Counted from the stretch's first letter, positions 37,258 to 51,957 are shown. The stretch: 64,000 nt of DNA from Callipepla californica brunnescens (GCA_023055505.1 JALIRH010000018.1:10842646-10906645); one strand, 5' to 3'. Program-made: numbers and translations. The notes: generated by a model not told the origin, from the sequence alone.

Positions 37258-37277
37258 CCCCCCCCCCCCCCCCCCCC
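37258..37277. repeat. Poly-C run
   Basis: Twenty consecutive cytosines, followed directly by GAG; unusual in this AT-rich region and a likely site of sequencing length error. Confidence 0.9.
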
Positions 37278-39454
37278 GAGTATCCCAGTACTCAACCAAC
37301 CAGAAGAGCAATATATTTTGATGTCTTATGAGCTCAGTGCCCTGTCAAAGGTACATGTGATTTTAGGTTGTGCAGGAACTGTGGCATAATAGGAGTGGAA
37401 ATATTTATACTGTGCTATCCATTCTGAAGATTTCACACAAAACTCACAGAGGATCATGTCTCCTGGGGAAAGTTCTCAGCCTTTCCATGTCTTGAGCTGT
37501 GGAAAGAAGTCTTTGCAAGCTTAACTGCACTGAGGGTTTATGATATACGTAAATCTACAGAAGAAACGATTTGTACTAGAGTATTAGCTTCCTTTACGCT
37601 TTTTGTATTGCAGCACTAGTTTTGTGAGAAGCAGATGAATTGTGAACATAATGTGTGTTAGAAAGTGCTGTAGACACAGAGAGTTATCAGGTGATATGCC
37701 AAGTGTGCTTATAAATTTTTGTCCCCAGAGCCAGAAATCATTCTAGGCCAGTCTATTAAGATGCTACAAATCGCTCGTTAATTGGTTGCTTTGTTCCTTT
37801 CTTTCACTACAAGAAAAACTTTGCTTCTTTGTAGTTAGAAAGTCCAGTTCTACTGGGAAGTGTTCTGTTCATATTTTCTTGCTCACATAAGAAAATCCTC
37901 TGTGAAATCTGCCGAAGACAGTGCTTTTTATTATATGAAGTATGCTGGTTTGCAATGTGGGATATTAAAAATAAATAATAATAATAATCAAAAACAAAAT
38001 GACAAACAAATACTGTAACCATTAGTGGGATTTTGCTACTATTAACAGCATGGGAAGATTGTTTTCTGGCTGTCAAACTCTGAAATCTGATTTACATATT
38101 AATGAAGTTGGAAGTCAGGATAGACAGTTGCTTTTGGACCAGACTCCAGTTATTCTCCTATGGTAGAGCATTTTTGTCTGCAAGAAACAGAGAACTACAT
38201 GAACTCATGAATGATCAGTCATATTCTCTTACTGGCATTCATTACTATCCATCTTGTTTTTGATAAAATGATCTCCTTCTTCACTTCATTATGTTTCAAT
38301 TATACCTGTCTATGTAGCTGGTGATTGCTGCAGTTATTGAATACAAAATTATTATGGTGATGTATAGCACTTATGATATTTTCCTTCCATTTCTGATCAG
38401 TATTATGTGGTGGAAAGGTGAAAAATTCTCAAGTACTTTGTGAACTGTGTCAACATAAACTACTTCTAACTGACCAACTCCTTATGCATATATTGTTCAA
38501 GGTTGCAATGAGTGTTAAGCCAAATATCACTTAAAAAGTATTAGAATTAAAGAAACTCAGAATTAAAATTATAGTAACTCAGTTGAAGAAATTTATTTTT
38601 AAAGTATTTTGGAAACTGAGTCATTTAGAAATTTATCAAAGGACAGATTGTACCTGCAGAGGAGTTGAGGGGTGTATATACGCTTAGATGTTTCATGCAA
38701 AAATTCTAGTGTTTTTTCAGTAAGACTGTTATATGTATGTTGTATTGCATCTATTGAAAAATATTTCACAATATATTGATAATATAGTGATAACGCTAGA
38801 GGTTGTTAATGGAAAGAACAAAAATATAAAACTCAGTTCTGCTCATTCAGAATGTATTCAAAATCTTTTTTCATAGAAAAAAATAAAAACACATTCATAC
38901 ATTTTATTTCAGATGAACAGTTAGCTTTCCTATCTTTAAGGTCTGTGCTAATCAGCAGAAAGCGATAAGATACCCATACCCAAAAGTATGGGTAATCATC
39001 TTTTATGAGTCTTATATTTACTGATTCTCTTTGTACTTCTGTCTCCCATTTTTCAGCCCTTTATTTATTTTAATTTCATTTTATTTTTATTTTATTTTTT
39101 ACTTTCTGTGTGGGCTTTCAATCTGACCTCAAAAAAGTTTCTGAAAGATGCCATAGTTGTAGATCATCTTTGCTAGGCTCATTCAGACACTGTAGACATC
39201 CAAGGGAATTAAGTTGGTACTAGTTATAAATATTTTCAGAACTGAATATACTTCTATCTCCTATTTACATGTCAGCCATAGTTTCCACTTACTTTCTCTT
39301 AAAGAAAGAAATTGCAGTTCTCCATCTGAGCTTTGTATTTTTTTTTAAGTGTGTTGTTTCTTAGTATTAGTAACCACAGTACTAGTAGACTTGTTTCACA
39401 AGTTAGTGCTAAAAGACCTCAGATCCTTTCACTACACTGATGTCTTTAAAGATG

Positions 39455-39868
39455 ATAAAGTGTCAGGAGCACCTTTCTTCTGACAAAAGGCTGAAAGATG
39501 TTCAGTCTTGAGTAAAAGAAGACTCAGAGGGCATCTGATCTATGTCTATAAATATCTAAGATGCAGGAGGCAAAGGGACAAGGCCAGACTCTTTTCAGAG
39601 GTGTGGTGAGTGGAGATAAGATGAGGGGAAATAACCACAAACAGATGCATAGGAAGTTCCACACAAATGTGTATGAGAACTTCTTCACAGAAAGGGTGAT
39701 GGAATGGGCTGCCCAGAAAGGTCATGGAGTCTCTTCCTCTGGAGATGTTCAAGACCCACCTGGATGCCTCCATGTGCAACCTGGTCTGGGAAGTCTACAT
39801 TGGCAGAAGATTTGAAGTAGATGATCTCTAGTGGCCCATTCCGGCCTCTAAAATTCTGTGATTCTTTC
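39455..39868 (+). mobile_element. CR1 LINE 3' fragment
   Basis: Plus-strand CR1: 'aggagcacctttcttctgac' near the start, 'ggcaaagggacaaggccaga', 'ggaatgggctgcccagaaag', 'aagacccacctggatgcctc', and the end 'agtagatgatctctagtggc' with a TTCTGTGATTCTTT tail. It is 5'-truncated. Its reading frames are broken. Confidence 0.9.
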
Positions 39869-42136
39869 CTGTAGTCTTTAACCTAGTCAGAACTCTTCTT
39901 CCTAAGGAACTATGATCAAATCTCATAACCTAAACCAGCCATGAGATTGCTTCCAACTCACTGACGTGGAAAGAGTGAAAAAACTTCATAGTTCATGCAC
40001 TTTGGGTTTGTAGAGCATTACTCTGACATTGAAAGATTGGTTATTGAGACACACCAACAAACAAAGAAAAAAACAAACATGTCTGGCCTTTATGTCTGCT
40101 ATATTGGAAAGCAGTGTTTTTAATGGAAATCAAGGAATAGCATGACTGCCTGAGCCAGTAGGCACCAGAGTGTGTTTGCAAGGAAAATTCATTTTTCAAA
40201 TTGATATGCTAGTTAACAGAATATTTGCATTCAAATGACAAAGAACTTCAACTCTTCAAGTGGAAAGGGAGCAATTTGTGTCTACAAATACAATGTTCTT
40301 TTGCATGTATATCAGAAGGTTAGTTTTCTCTTAGTGAAGAATTTATACTTCTGTATCTCTGTATAATAAAAATTTGGAAGGTGGATAAAGTCTTATGTAT
40401 AGGTGCTCTTTTTTTTCTTTTCTTCTGAAGACAGGCAATATCTGATCTCATACAGTGTGAAAAACAAATTACTTCTCTTTTTTTTTTTTTTTTTCAGTAT
40501 ATGATACTTAAAACCATCTGGGCTTTTTTCCAGAAGTACCAGCAGTATTGAAATTGCACTAGACACAGCTTGAAGTTGAACTTAGGGCTGAACTCCATCA
40601 TACAGAAATTGCTTTGAAAACAGAAAACTATAGGTTACTACAAGGAAGAGTAAAATAAAATCTTGTGTTAGTTTATTTTCCTTGTGCTATTGCTTTCCAG
40701 CTGTAAAGTATAAGTCTAATTTTCTATTCTTTATGAAGTGTGATTTCAGTAAAGTTGTGGCTACTTTACAGTAGTACAAGGAACAGAACAAACAACAAAC
40801 TTCGGTTTAAGTCAGCGGAAAAATATTATGTGCACAATTGCATGTATTTCATATGACCCATATGCAGGTTTTGTAGTTAAAATCTTAGACTCACTGTAGC
40901 TTAGAATAATCTCTGCTACTAACACATCAGTATTCAATTGAAATATGAATGCAATATCTGACTCTAGATATGTATTCAGATTACTTCGTGTTTTCATTGG
41001 TGTTCAGCTCCTTTCAGGCACAAATTAACTCCAAGTTCAATATTTTTCAGATGTAATTAATAGTTAACTTTTAATATATGGACTTACTTCTGTGAGCCCT
41101 TGGCCAAGATTTAAAGTGAAAACCTCCCTGAGTTGGAAAAGAAAGGAGGATTTATTCAGTTTCTACTGCATTTAGTACATATTTTTTTCCACTTATTACC
41201 ATGTTAGAAAGTTTCTGGACTTGTTCTAACAATGTATTCAGAATGAGATTATCAACACATGGTCTTCACTGATACCTACAACAATTTTTGAAAGAATCCC
41301 GTCAAATGTAATTCTGTTTGAATTCCATTTTTACTTATTTCCTTGGATTTACACAAGTATAAATGAGAACAGAATTAAACTCTGAAGTAGATCATGTCCT
41401 CTCTTTCAGTGAAATTAAAAGAATTGTTTCAGAGCTTCACTGTTGCTGCAGTGTGCAATCCCACTTCCCCAGCTACAAGAGTCCCTTCAAAAAGAGAACA
41501 GATGCCTCATGGGGTTTGTAAAAAAAAAAAGAGGAAATAAAAAAATAGTTATTCCTTTGCAGCTAAATGGGACCAGGAATAAGCCTCTGTATGAGTAACA
41601 ACAAAGAATCATCATCTATATGTAAGCTAATTCACAAGCTTGGAAAGTAGACTTTTATGCAAATTGTCAGAATATGATGGCATTAGAAATCTGCTCAAGT
41701 GTTACAGATTACCAGTGCAACCTGATCATGCCAATATTTTACTCTCTTTCTCTAGCACAGCAAAAAAATAAAAGCGTTGCTCTCCCAGTGGCGTATGTTA
41801 ATAAAGAAAACACATTTATGTACTTCAGCATTCAAGTTTCTTTGTTTTGTTTCCTATAGAACCTTTGTGGTATGTTCCTGCCCAAGGCTTGCTAGAGGGC
41901 ATAGGCATTTAAAGGTAAGCAGGGAAACAAGGGGATCACTTCTGAGTTCTGACTTATAGGATGTTCTTGCAAGGGAATATTGTATCCCAAGGTCATTGGT
42001 CTCCATGCAAATAAACAAACTGAATAATATGGGACTGAAAATCTGTTTTTTGTTCCTTGTCTGGTGAATGCCAGTGACATTCTGACTGGCTGAGAAATAC
42101 GAATTATTCTGTAACAAGCTGTTACAAGTAAAGGGC
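39869..42136. other. Intergenic, no gene seen
   Basis: Unique sequence with a poly-T run at about 40479-40495. No gene or large repeat was recognised. Confidence 0.45.
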
Positions 42137-42643
42137 TGGTTTGGCCTGGTTCTGTGACATATGGGGCAGGGGGACCCCTGGAACCATGCCCCAGGAAAGG
42201 GGAAAGGGTAGGGAGGTGGGCCTTAAAACAAAATAGTGGCAATGATCTGAAGAGGAAAGCTAACTTACTATAATATTGGAATATAAGATAACACAGTATA
42301 ATGCAATATAATTAGAAATGAGTCTAATAAATCAAATAAAAGAAGAGAGTGCCCAAAAAACAAATGTCTTATTCTAATGCTGAAGACGAGATTGCTAGGG
42401 ATCACATGCTGCCAAGACAAGAGGAAAGGGAAAAGGCAATATCCTGTGACATGCAAACAGTTACATCTTTCTCTCTGAACAGAAAACAGAAACCCAAAGT
42501 CATCTAGGATATGTAGTTCTTCTTTTCTGAGACTCGTATAGCTGGAACTATCAGTGATACATGGATCTGAAACATTAACTCCCAGTGCTCCACATGATGT
42601 TATGATGTGGAATACTGATAACAATAATCATAAAACCATGACA
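42137..42643 (-). mobile_element. Solo LTR, family A copy 3
   Basis: About 507 bp, minus orientation, from TGTCATGGTTTTATGATT (42643 downward) to GGCCAAACCA. It shares 'ctaacttactataatattgg', 'cagtataatgcaatataatt' and 'catgatgttatgatgtggaa' blocks with the 33 kb pair. The minus frame at 42268-42624 is parallel to the one in copy 1, which reflects shared LTR sequence and not a gene. Confidence 0.75.
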
Positions 42644-42811
42644 CAAACAAATTACATAAACATAGCTATTGTGGTAGCAATAAGTGTCCAAATGACAGAA
42701 AATACTCGATTGCTGAACCACACTGAAGATACTGAAACTGAGTTGAAAATATGCAGTTAACTATTAAAAGTAGTCATTACTCAATTTTTTATTTAACAGG
42801 AACATATGTGT

Positions 42812-43286
42812 GGGCTGCTCTGAAAGTAAATCCTTTTGTTTTATTATGTTAGCCCACAATGTCATAGGAGGATGTTATGGTATAGCAGCAGAGGCTGAAT
42901 TTTCCCACCAATACTCCGTTACATTTTGTTGCTGTGTGACAGATGGCAGCAGAGGAGCAGTCTGACAAAACAGCATCTGACATGGAAGTGTGGATGAAGC
43001 AAAGGTGTGGAAATGAATTCCTCCATGCAGAAAAAACATTCATTGACACTTGCTGAATGTTTATGGAGACCAAAGAGTAGATGTGAGCACAGTGAGGCAG
43101 TGGGTGGGAAGTTTCAAGCAGTGGCAACAGTGACAGTGGTTCATCTCCACTGGTGCAGATTTTTATGAGCAGGCTCAACTAGTGTTTTTTAGCTGAGAAA
43201 TTGATCTTTTCAATAGCGTGATTGTGCTCTTTTGTATCTTCTGTAGTTTCCGAAGGGATAAATGAGAAATTACTTTCAGAGTGAAC
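42812..43286 (+). mobile_element. Mariner (Galluhop-type) deletion derivative, copy 2
   Basis: The left end 'gggctgctctgaaagtaaat' and the reverse complement of the right end, 'gttcactctgaaagtaattt', are inverted repeats. The interior has 'tgacagatggcagcagagga' and 'catggaagtgtggatgaagc', the same transposase N-terminal region as in the other two copies, with frameshifts. It is about 475 bp, lacks the catalytic region and is inactive. Confidence 0.85.
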
Positions 43287-45911
43287 TACGTATTTTCTAA
43301 AATAAAATGGAAATTATATATGCTTTCTGTTGTGCCTTTCTGCTCCATTAGATGTTTGGTATGTCTTAAATACAGATGTCTGGAATTTAATAGTTCTAAT
43401 TACAGAATAGCTACAGAATTCTAGTGTTTAGCATTACAGAATTATTTTAACATCCTCACATAGGCAGTTATTCTAAATTAGTATGCATGGAAGAAAACAA
43501 TTTCATTCAAAGTTGTGGAATCTAGTCAAATCCAAATTCTGCACTGTCAGTGTGACCTGTATCCAAACACATTCTCCTCCAAGATTTTGTCAGTTTTGAA
43601 ACTACGTACTTGGAAGAAACTGGTGCCATTTGAAGATTCTGATTCCTATCTTACTTGATTATAAAGGATTCCAAGTTCACTCATATTATCCAGGTTAATA
43701 TAAAAATTGAGAGCAGACTGTGAAATTTTATTTCATGACTCATTCTGTTGCAAGGTGCGATACTCGGGGCCCAAAATTACACCATAAGCAGAAAAGATAC
43801 CATTTACAAACCTTGAATTTAAGAAATAAAATGAGGAAATGTTAAGACAAGGATAAATCTACACCAAATCTTAGCACAATATATATATTTGCAGGAAATA
43901 TTGGGAAAAAAAAGACGTGTGATTTACACAAAACTTCATAAAACAGTAGAGTATTCTGGAGTTCAGGATCTGTAGCTTCCCCTGATGAAGCATGTGAGCT
44001 ACATAATTTATTTATTAAAATTCTTCTATTTTGTTTCAAATACTTTTGTTCTCATCAAAGCTAATAAGGGATATTATTTCAGCTTTGCACAAGGAGCTCT
44101 CACTGACCAGCTTTTATCTGGAAAACCTCTTTAGCCTCCACAAAAATAGAGAAAATATATTCTAATTATGAAATGGGAGTGTGAGAAGTTGCTTTCATTT
44201 TTATCTAAAAACTTTTTTCAAAAAAACCATGAGGAATTATGGGAGATAGGATCAAGTTGTACAGAAAGAGATAAAGATAACTTAATCAATAAATGTAAAG
44301 GAGTTGGAAAAGAAACTGACAAATTATTACAGAATGTGTAGTAAAATTTTAGTTTTAATAATCACTGGATATACTGCAATACACGCCAGACTCTATTATA
44401 TTTACTTCTTTTACCACAGAGAGTGATCATGAATATAGTAAGAATCAGCTAAGGCTTCTAACATCTTCTAAGAAGGTATTCAGAGGGTGAGACCAGTTAG
44501 TAGTTGCGCACATATTGGTGATCTGTAAGAGGGAGCTTGTCTCATTCCTCTTGGTCTGAGAGTTTCACTGCTATAAACCATTAAGCATTAGAAATACATA
44601 CTTCAAGAGATTAAGTTGCAGTGTCAGCTTTACTGGCAGGTACGGTAAAATACCATGAAATAGATGAAAAGTCTGTGATGTTTGCAAAATGATTACATAT
44701 GTATCTACAATACTTTTCCTCTACAGGGAATTTAAAAGCGTAAGACAAATTTAGCCCCATGACATTAGCTGCTGCAAGTGTGCAGAATACCAGAATCCAA
44801 ATATAGTTAGAGAAGATGGGAAAATGTTGTGTGTATTTAAGGAACAATTGATTGCAAATTCCTGGAAAAAGAAGAAATAGCTTGTTGTTTGTTTCTGTGT
44901 TTTCAAAATGAGGGATTCTATTGTAGCTGAATTGATGTGAAATTTAATGATAATGTCTTGATATAAAATTGTTCTAAAACTCCATTTTCTGATGCATCAG
45001 TTAATGCCTATGGACCCATCTGGCTTGAACATTGAATGCAATGTTTTTTCTATTGACCTTGAGTGTAGTCATTTGTGGAATGATTTTTGTCTTTTTTTTT
45101 TCTTTTTATGTGCTTGAAATCTTCAATCTCCACCAGTAAGACATGATTCAGGATTGATTTTGTGCTACTTGTAAAGCCAGTGTGATGATAGATGAGGGCA
45201 AACTGGAATATACCCCTGTCTGACCCATCCAGCTTGTGAAACTCTTTCTTAAATGTTCAAGTGCTTCTTTCCAACAAACCATGCCTACTGATTATTTTGA
45301 TTTTTTTTTTCTCTCTAAATTGATTTATTCTAACTTTCAAACAAAAAAAAAAAAAAAAAGGAAGAGAGAAAAAAGGTTTATATATGTAACATTTTGCAGA
45401 TTAAACTGCCATCTAAATGAAGAAATATGTAAAGCCAAAATGCAATCACCTGAGAGGCAGTTCTTTATCAGAATCCAAAATGAGATTTAAAATAATGAAA
45501 CTTCCTTGAGATCTGATTATTTTCCAGACTTTCAAATTGCACCAGGAAAGATTTCTTTCACTTTTTTTTTTTCCTTAGAAAAACCCAACATTATTAATAA
45601 AAAATAGTGGTTTTAGAAGAGGTGCTTGGAGTTCCTTAAATACTGAGAACTGAATTAATAATTAAAGGATGTGAATGTACCCAATACATAAATTTTAAGA
45701 GTATTAAGATGAGAGGAATCTATTTCTTATCATACACACTCCTCGCTTTTTTCTAGCTATATATGTTTTTAGTTGAATTTATTCAGCACTTAAGTGAATT
45801 GCAGAAGGCAATCTCATTCATTTATGGTGTAGTATTAGTTGATAATTGTATTTTCAACACTCTGATGTATACCAGGTTATCATTAATATTTATTTATCCA
45901 AATACCAGGCT

Positions 45912-46012
45912 ATATATATATATAGTTATATATAATGGATATTATATATATATATATTATATTTTATATATTATACGTACATATGTATATACATATATAC
46001 AGGTACATGTAT
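45912..46012. repeat. TA-rich low-complexity block
   Basis: About 100 bases of TATATATA with GTACATATGTATATAC palindromic units; almost no G or C. Confidence 0.85.
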
Positions 46013-47535
46013 ATGTATGTTTTTGTAAGTCACTTCAACATGACTTGAGAAACATTCCAAGGTGATAAAAAGTGGTGTAACTTTAAAAATATCAGGAAAT
46101 AAAAATTATAAACAAATAATCATAAAACAAATGTCCCTTGTATTGTAGCAGTGTGAGGTAATCCTGAAATACAGTTTATTTTATTTTTACTGTCATTCTT
46201 CTTTTTTTCTTAATATTATTTCTGAAAAACTAAAATGTCTTAAATGTTTCAAATTACTAGGAGAAAATAAAAGAATTTAATTGAAGTTCTGCAAATTTTA
46301 AAGCATATAAATATTTTATTATTTGGGGAAATTAGAAATTAATTTGTATGTCTCATTTGTTAGGTGTAGATACATAATTTAAAGAGATAGGATTAAATAA
46401 TAAAACGAATTTGAATGAAACTTTATCAATGCATATACACTTAGATTGTAGCACTGTTATTCACTATGCCAGTTTCTGCGACGATTTTGAAAGTTGGATA
46501 ACAGAATTTGGATATTCTTGTATATATAGAGAGACTCCACAAATACCTTTTTTTTTTTTTTTTTTGAAGAATATTAATGGTTTAATATGCTAGGAAAGAT
46601 GACATCACACTTGTTGCAGATCATAAAGAGAATACTGCATTTTCCTATTGTTGGATTCTTTCCCATTATATGTTTACTATAAGATTATAGAGTAACAATT
46701 AAAAATGTTTTTCTGTCTGAGGAGTGAACTACTGGTAGATTTTAGTATAAAAGGATGGCTTTCTTTTGATGAGATGTTCCCTTTGGGCTAGCCTGAAGTT
46801 ACACACCAAGGCATTACTTAGTACCCCACTTGCAATGGGGATGCAGCCTCCCAGCCTTTAGCTATCCATGAATCAGTGATGTACATCCAACAATCATTGT
46901 GAACTTAATTACTAATGTAGTGTGGATAGATAGACCTGGAACCCTGAGGGACTGCAGCAAATCAGACGTCTTTTTTCTGGTATAGATCTGCTCCTTAAGA
47001 GAAAGCATCTGAACTGCAACATTCACAAAAGATAAGAGGGAATCTTGGAGGATTTAAACAGCTATGAATTAAACTCATCTGATCACTGAAGACTTTCTGA
47101 GTACTGGAAGAGGAAGCAGCTTTGAGATGAGCTTTAACCACGAGAAAAAAAAAATAAATTGCTTTTTTGATGTCAGTTCAGTAAAAAAAAACCAATCAAC
47201 TCTTATTAAAACTGTTGTATTTCTTCCTCTCAATTCCTGGCCTAAATTCTCAGGCATCTGTACATTGTGAATCTACCTTGGCATTTTTTAGGTGCCTGCA
47301 AGTCATACAGACACAAACTCAGAACTACTTCCAGCTGGGAGGACTATGGTGTCCTTCGCTCTTCCCACTCTTCTCAATAACCATGCTTAATATTGCCTTG
47401 TGGAAGCTACAATCCTTTCTGACCAGACTCCCAGCTTGATGATAGAAGAGGTGAGAGATTTTGCTCTCAGAAGTAGGCAGTTTCAGCAGCTGGGTCAGAC
47501 TAGGTCAGTCATCATAATCAGCAGGCTTTCTGAAG

Positions 47536-47611
47536 TTTTTTTTTTTTTTTTTTTTATCTTTTTACAATTTCCATCTCTTCTCTATTACCAGACCTTTTTT
47601 TTTTTTTTTTT
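47536..47611. repeat. Paired poly-T runs
   Basis: Runs of about 20 and 17 thymines separated by about 39 bases. Confidence 0.85.
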
Positions 47612-49324
47612 CATCTGTATTCTGTATGAAATAGCCTGAATAAAATGCACAAAAGGTACCAGGAACAGAATGTAGGATTCACTGTAATCATTGACCTTGA
47701 ACTAACTTCTTTTTATTCCTTGTAGAACAAGAGGAGGCATATGTAGCAATAGCCTGTTGAGTAAAACCTCTTCTGGGAGATGGAAGGTTCCAGTTAAAAA
47801 TGTATACTGTTGTTAAGTGAACTGACTCCCTATCTTACGCTTCTACACAGATTTCTGAGTTGCTATATACAGCATATCATCAGAGTAGTAACAAACAGAA
47901 AGGAAAATGGGGCCTGTTTTACATTTCTAAAAGGAATAAACTAAATCCATAAGAAAACATTCTGGGCTTGAATCACATTGGTTCCCAATTCTAAAATCTT
48001 AGCTCCTCACCTTATTTTATGCACCTGAATGGAAGACTATTTATTCTCAGCACACTAAAACTGTGATAGTACTATTAATATATTGCATTAATATCTCACT
48101 GAAAATTAATTACAGTTGTCAGTGAGAATGAAAAGCAAAAAGCAATTTGAATTGGTGTCAGTAAGAAGAATCTAAGTTCAGATTTCAATCCAATCTTATT
48201 TTTCATCCAGCACACTTGAAAGGAACCATGACAGGAACTAAAAATAAATAATACGCCCTAATGTAGTAACTGTAACTAGTTTGATTTAATAAAATTATGT
48301 AAAGTATATAAGGACGAAAAACTCAGGAACTATAGAAGACAGTGCTGAAGTTTACATAGAAAACAAATAAACAAACAAGCAAATAAAAACTCATCCATGC
48401 TACTCCTCTATTTCAAAGCAAGTGATTATTGGAGAGGAGGGAAGGAAGACTTTAGGCTAAATGTTATTTATTTTCAGAAAAAATCCAATCTGTGATGGTA
48501 CACAGAAGACTATTAGTGAAAGCTGAAACCATATTATCTATGAATATGTGGGCCACTGTGAGACTGAGAAGATTAAACTGATGTTGAAATAATAAAAAGA
48601 AAAAAAATACAGAAACCAGGAAAAAAAATGCATGTAGTGAAACTAGTTGGTATGGGATGTGCTTTTTACATATATGCTATTTATGGGAGAGCACTTCTGA
48701 TGATTTTGATAATGCAAGGCTGAAGTTTCAATTAGAGGCACATAAGAATCTTGATAACTTGAAGTTCAGAAATAATTTCTTCAGTGACAGGAACCAGGAT
48801 ATATTTCTTGTTTCAATTTTCATTACTTGATTTCATAAAATTATTCCTACCATTAGCACAGTGAGTTAATTTATGGCAAAACAAAAGAAAGCATGATGTT
48901 TCTGAATGCATTCAATACTGTCAGTACTTAACAAAATTCTTTACTATTTTCTATCAGATTTCATGTTACAATGTGCTTTGCTTTCATTTGAGAGCCTTAG
49001 GAGTCTTTGCAGAGAGTGCATAAGACTCTCTGAGAAAAAGTATTCCCAGTTTAACTGTTCAGATTGATGGCATTGTAGTTGCTACTGATAATTTGCAGCA
49101 TCTCGAAGTTTGGTGTGTTGCAGCTATTTACTGAATGTGAAATTATAGCTATGAATGCTGCGTTAGAATTGTTATGAAATATATAAACAGATGAAATTTG
49201 GGACAAGTAATATGTTCCAGATTTACTGTAAGAGAATAATGTTCTAATTAAGATTCAACATACATATCTATGCATGGAGGAACTGGAAAAGGCTGGAGCG
49301 AGTAGACTTCTTATCCATATTCTT

Positions 49325-49718
49325 CCTCCTCAGCTCTTGTGAGGCCCCATCTGGAGTACTACATCCAAGCCTGGGGGCCCCTGCATGAGAAAGTTGCAGA
49401 CATCTTGGAACAGGTCCAGAGGAGGGGCGCTAAAATGATCCGAGGGCTGGAGCATCTCTCCTATGAAGAAAGGTTTAGGGAGCTGGATTTCCTTAGCTTG
49501 GAGAAGAGAAGGCTCTGGGGAGACCTCACTGTGGCCTTCCAATACTTGAAGGGAGCATACACACAGGAGGGGAAACAAATGTTTACATGGGTTGACAGTG
49601 AAAGGAAAGGGGAAATGTTTTTAAACTAAGACAGAGAATTAGATCAGATATTAGGAGGAAGTTTTTCACTCACGGGATGGTGATGCACTGGAACAGGTTG
49701 CCCAGAGAGGCTGTCTTC
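49325..49718 (+). mobile_element. CR1 LINE fragment lacking its 3' end
   Basis: Plus-strand CR1: 'gtgaggccccatctggagta', 'gggggcccctgcatgagaaa', 'ggctggagcatctctcctat', 'ttccttagcttggagaagag', then 'gatgcactggaacaggttgc' and 'ccagagaggctgt', after which it stops before the usual CR1 terminus. It is better preserved than most copies here, with a 96-codon plus frame at 49339-49629 that is 3' CR1 sequence and not a gene. Confidence 0.9.
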
Positions 49719-51957
49719 TTACACTGAATACCTCAGAGCTGAATACAATATTTATCACAAAAAAATCTGGGGTGAATTTCAAGAAGACTTATTTAGCAAG
49801 GCTCAGCTTGTACTTAGCCCTTATGGACTTTTCATTTTTCCTTACTGCCTGATTCTTCCCATATTTCAATGACCAAGCATTCCTTTGGAATCTGGAAGCA
49901 CAAGGGAGACGATAAGGACAACTCAGGAGCAGAGTTCTTCTGGCCTGGAGATGGGCTGCTGGGTGATTCCATGACAGAAAAATTATGGAAAAGGATATAA
50001 GAGAGGAAAAGGAAGGGGGAAAAGTTGAAAAGTACAGCTAACATTAGAATCCATGTATTTTCTACACCTACAGTTTTCCAGTCTCTTCTGACTGCTGACT
50101 TGAAGAATAATCTAGTTTGCTTTAGACAGTTCCACTTGCATTCTATATATTGAATCATATAGAACAAAAAGACCAGAAAAGGTCAGTGAGCTCATCCTCA
50201 AGCCTTAAGGCACTAAGATACTGAAACTTTACATTAGCCATCATTACATTGGCTAAACATTCTTTCATTTCCAAGGAAAAGTTAAATGAACTAAAACAAA
50301 AAAGGAAGAAGCAAGAGTTCCTTTCCAGTGTTGTAAAAGATGTTTTCAGAAATTAATTATTTGTACCTCTTCCAAATGTCACTAATCTATGATGTTTTAA
50401 GGCAGTATGTTTTTGCAATTTCTCTCAAGTAGTTTTACAAATGTTTAGTGGCAAAGTTTCAACAGTTCCTTTTCATGGCCATTCTATAGTAAATGTCACA
50501 GTCAGGGAGCTTTTTATGATAAAAATTCTTTATGAGCCAGGAACAAATAAACCATAATATGGTGAGTGCATATCTAATTATATGCCACTTAAAGTGATTC
50601 ACAAATGACACACTTGGAATAAAGTTTTCATATTTTGATATTTTTAATTTACAAGCTTGTCACTTGCAGTTTAGTCATTTTGCTCAGATAGAGTGAAAAA
50701 TTGCTTAAGGTTCCTCTAATTGCCAATTCTTATTTATCAGTTCTAATTATGTGTAATACTTGTATTAAATATTTCACACCCCTCCTCCCCTTACCCCTCC
50801 CCCAACACACACAAAGGGCAACCTGTGGTACAGAATTTAAGAAGGCAGGCACTGAGTGTAGAGAACTCTGCTAGACTGTGTATGTTGAACATGCAGTGCT
50901 TAAAATTGTTTTCTTTAACAGGTATTTCTTACTGTTCTGGGCAAGTGCATATATGCCCACAGAGTCTCACTAAAAGTCTCACTAAAATAAATAGTACTGG
51001 GACAATGCTACACTTTTTCTAGTCATACAGAAAGCTGACAATAAGAGAACTGATGGATCATTTCTTATATGGAAGGCTCACTACTTACACTTGCTGACTG
51101 AAAAAAAAAGAAAAAAGTTCAGAGTAATGGAAAACCACGTGTGGAAAAACCTTGAGTATGACTATCATAACAAAATCCGTCTGCTGAAGATTCTACTAGG
51201 AAGAGTTAACTGGTTACTTTTGTAGGGATCAGATTACAAGATGTTTTTATTTTTTTATTTTTGTTACAATTGGGGTTACTTTTTTGCATAGTCTGCTCTT
51301 CTGGGAAGTAAAATAGTGCTCCTCCTGACACTTCTTATCCTCTGCTGATATCTTCTGTTAGTCCATTTGGCTAGACCGCTCTGGAAGTGACTGAAGAAAG
51401 GAGTATTGCAGAAAGCAAATGAGGAGGAAGCAAACTGGTAAGCAATGTCTTCCTTTTACTGTAAAAATTTAGGTCAGAAATCTTATTTGTTACTGGTTCT
51501 TCCCTGATAAACAGTAGGGGGCAATTGGAGAAGGTGAGCAGAGCTCTGCCAGTGGAATTACAAGGATGGGAATGGAGACCTTGTGGCAAACATAGTGAAA
51601 TAATGGGAGCTAAGTTTAAGAGTTATTAGTACCAAGTTTTACCACAGGCTGCTGTTTGTGGAGGGTTATGATTCTATAATTCAGTAATACATACAATTGC
51701 TAATTTAGTTTTTTCTGAAGTGCTTTTTATTTTCTGTGATTCTCCATAAAGTTTTGCTTGCTTAAATTCCCCTTACACACAACTCAAAAAATATAATTTA
51801 TCATGTGTGCCCATGGGTCATTTCCTTACCCAGCTCATTGGGTGGGAAATTGAGCTCATGCACAACCTTCCTGCCAAGCTTTAGCTCTCATTTGAGTGTT
51901 CTCTAGGCCATTCTCTTTTTACATCTTTTTCTTCCACAGAAACTGGCAAAAAGAATG

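Larger units (their letters stand above)
34118..39450. other. Intergenic, no gene seen
   Basis: Unique AT-rich sequence with an ATAC/TA microsatellite at about 35748-35803 and a 20-base poly-C run at 37258-37277. I found no exon-like segment. Confidence 0.45.
43287..49320. other. Intergenic, no gene seen
   Basis: AT-rich unique sequence with several homopolymer runs (poly-A 45343-45359, poly-T 46548-46565, 47536-47555 and 47595-47611) and a TA-rich block at 45912-46012. No exon-like segment was found. Confidence 0.45.

Noticed and set aside
49339..49629. 96-codon plus frame that looks like a conserved small protein
   Set aside because: It is CR1 LINE sequence; the same landmarks recur in the other CR1 copies in this window.
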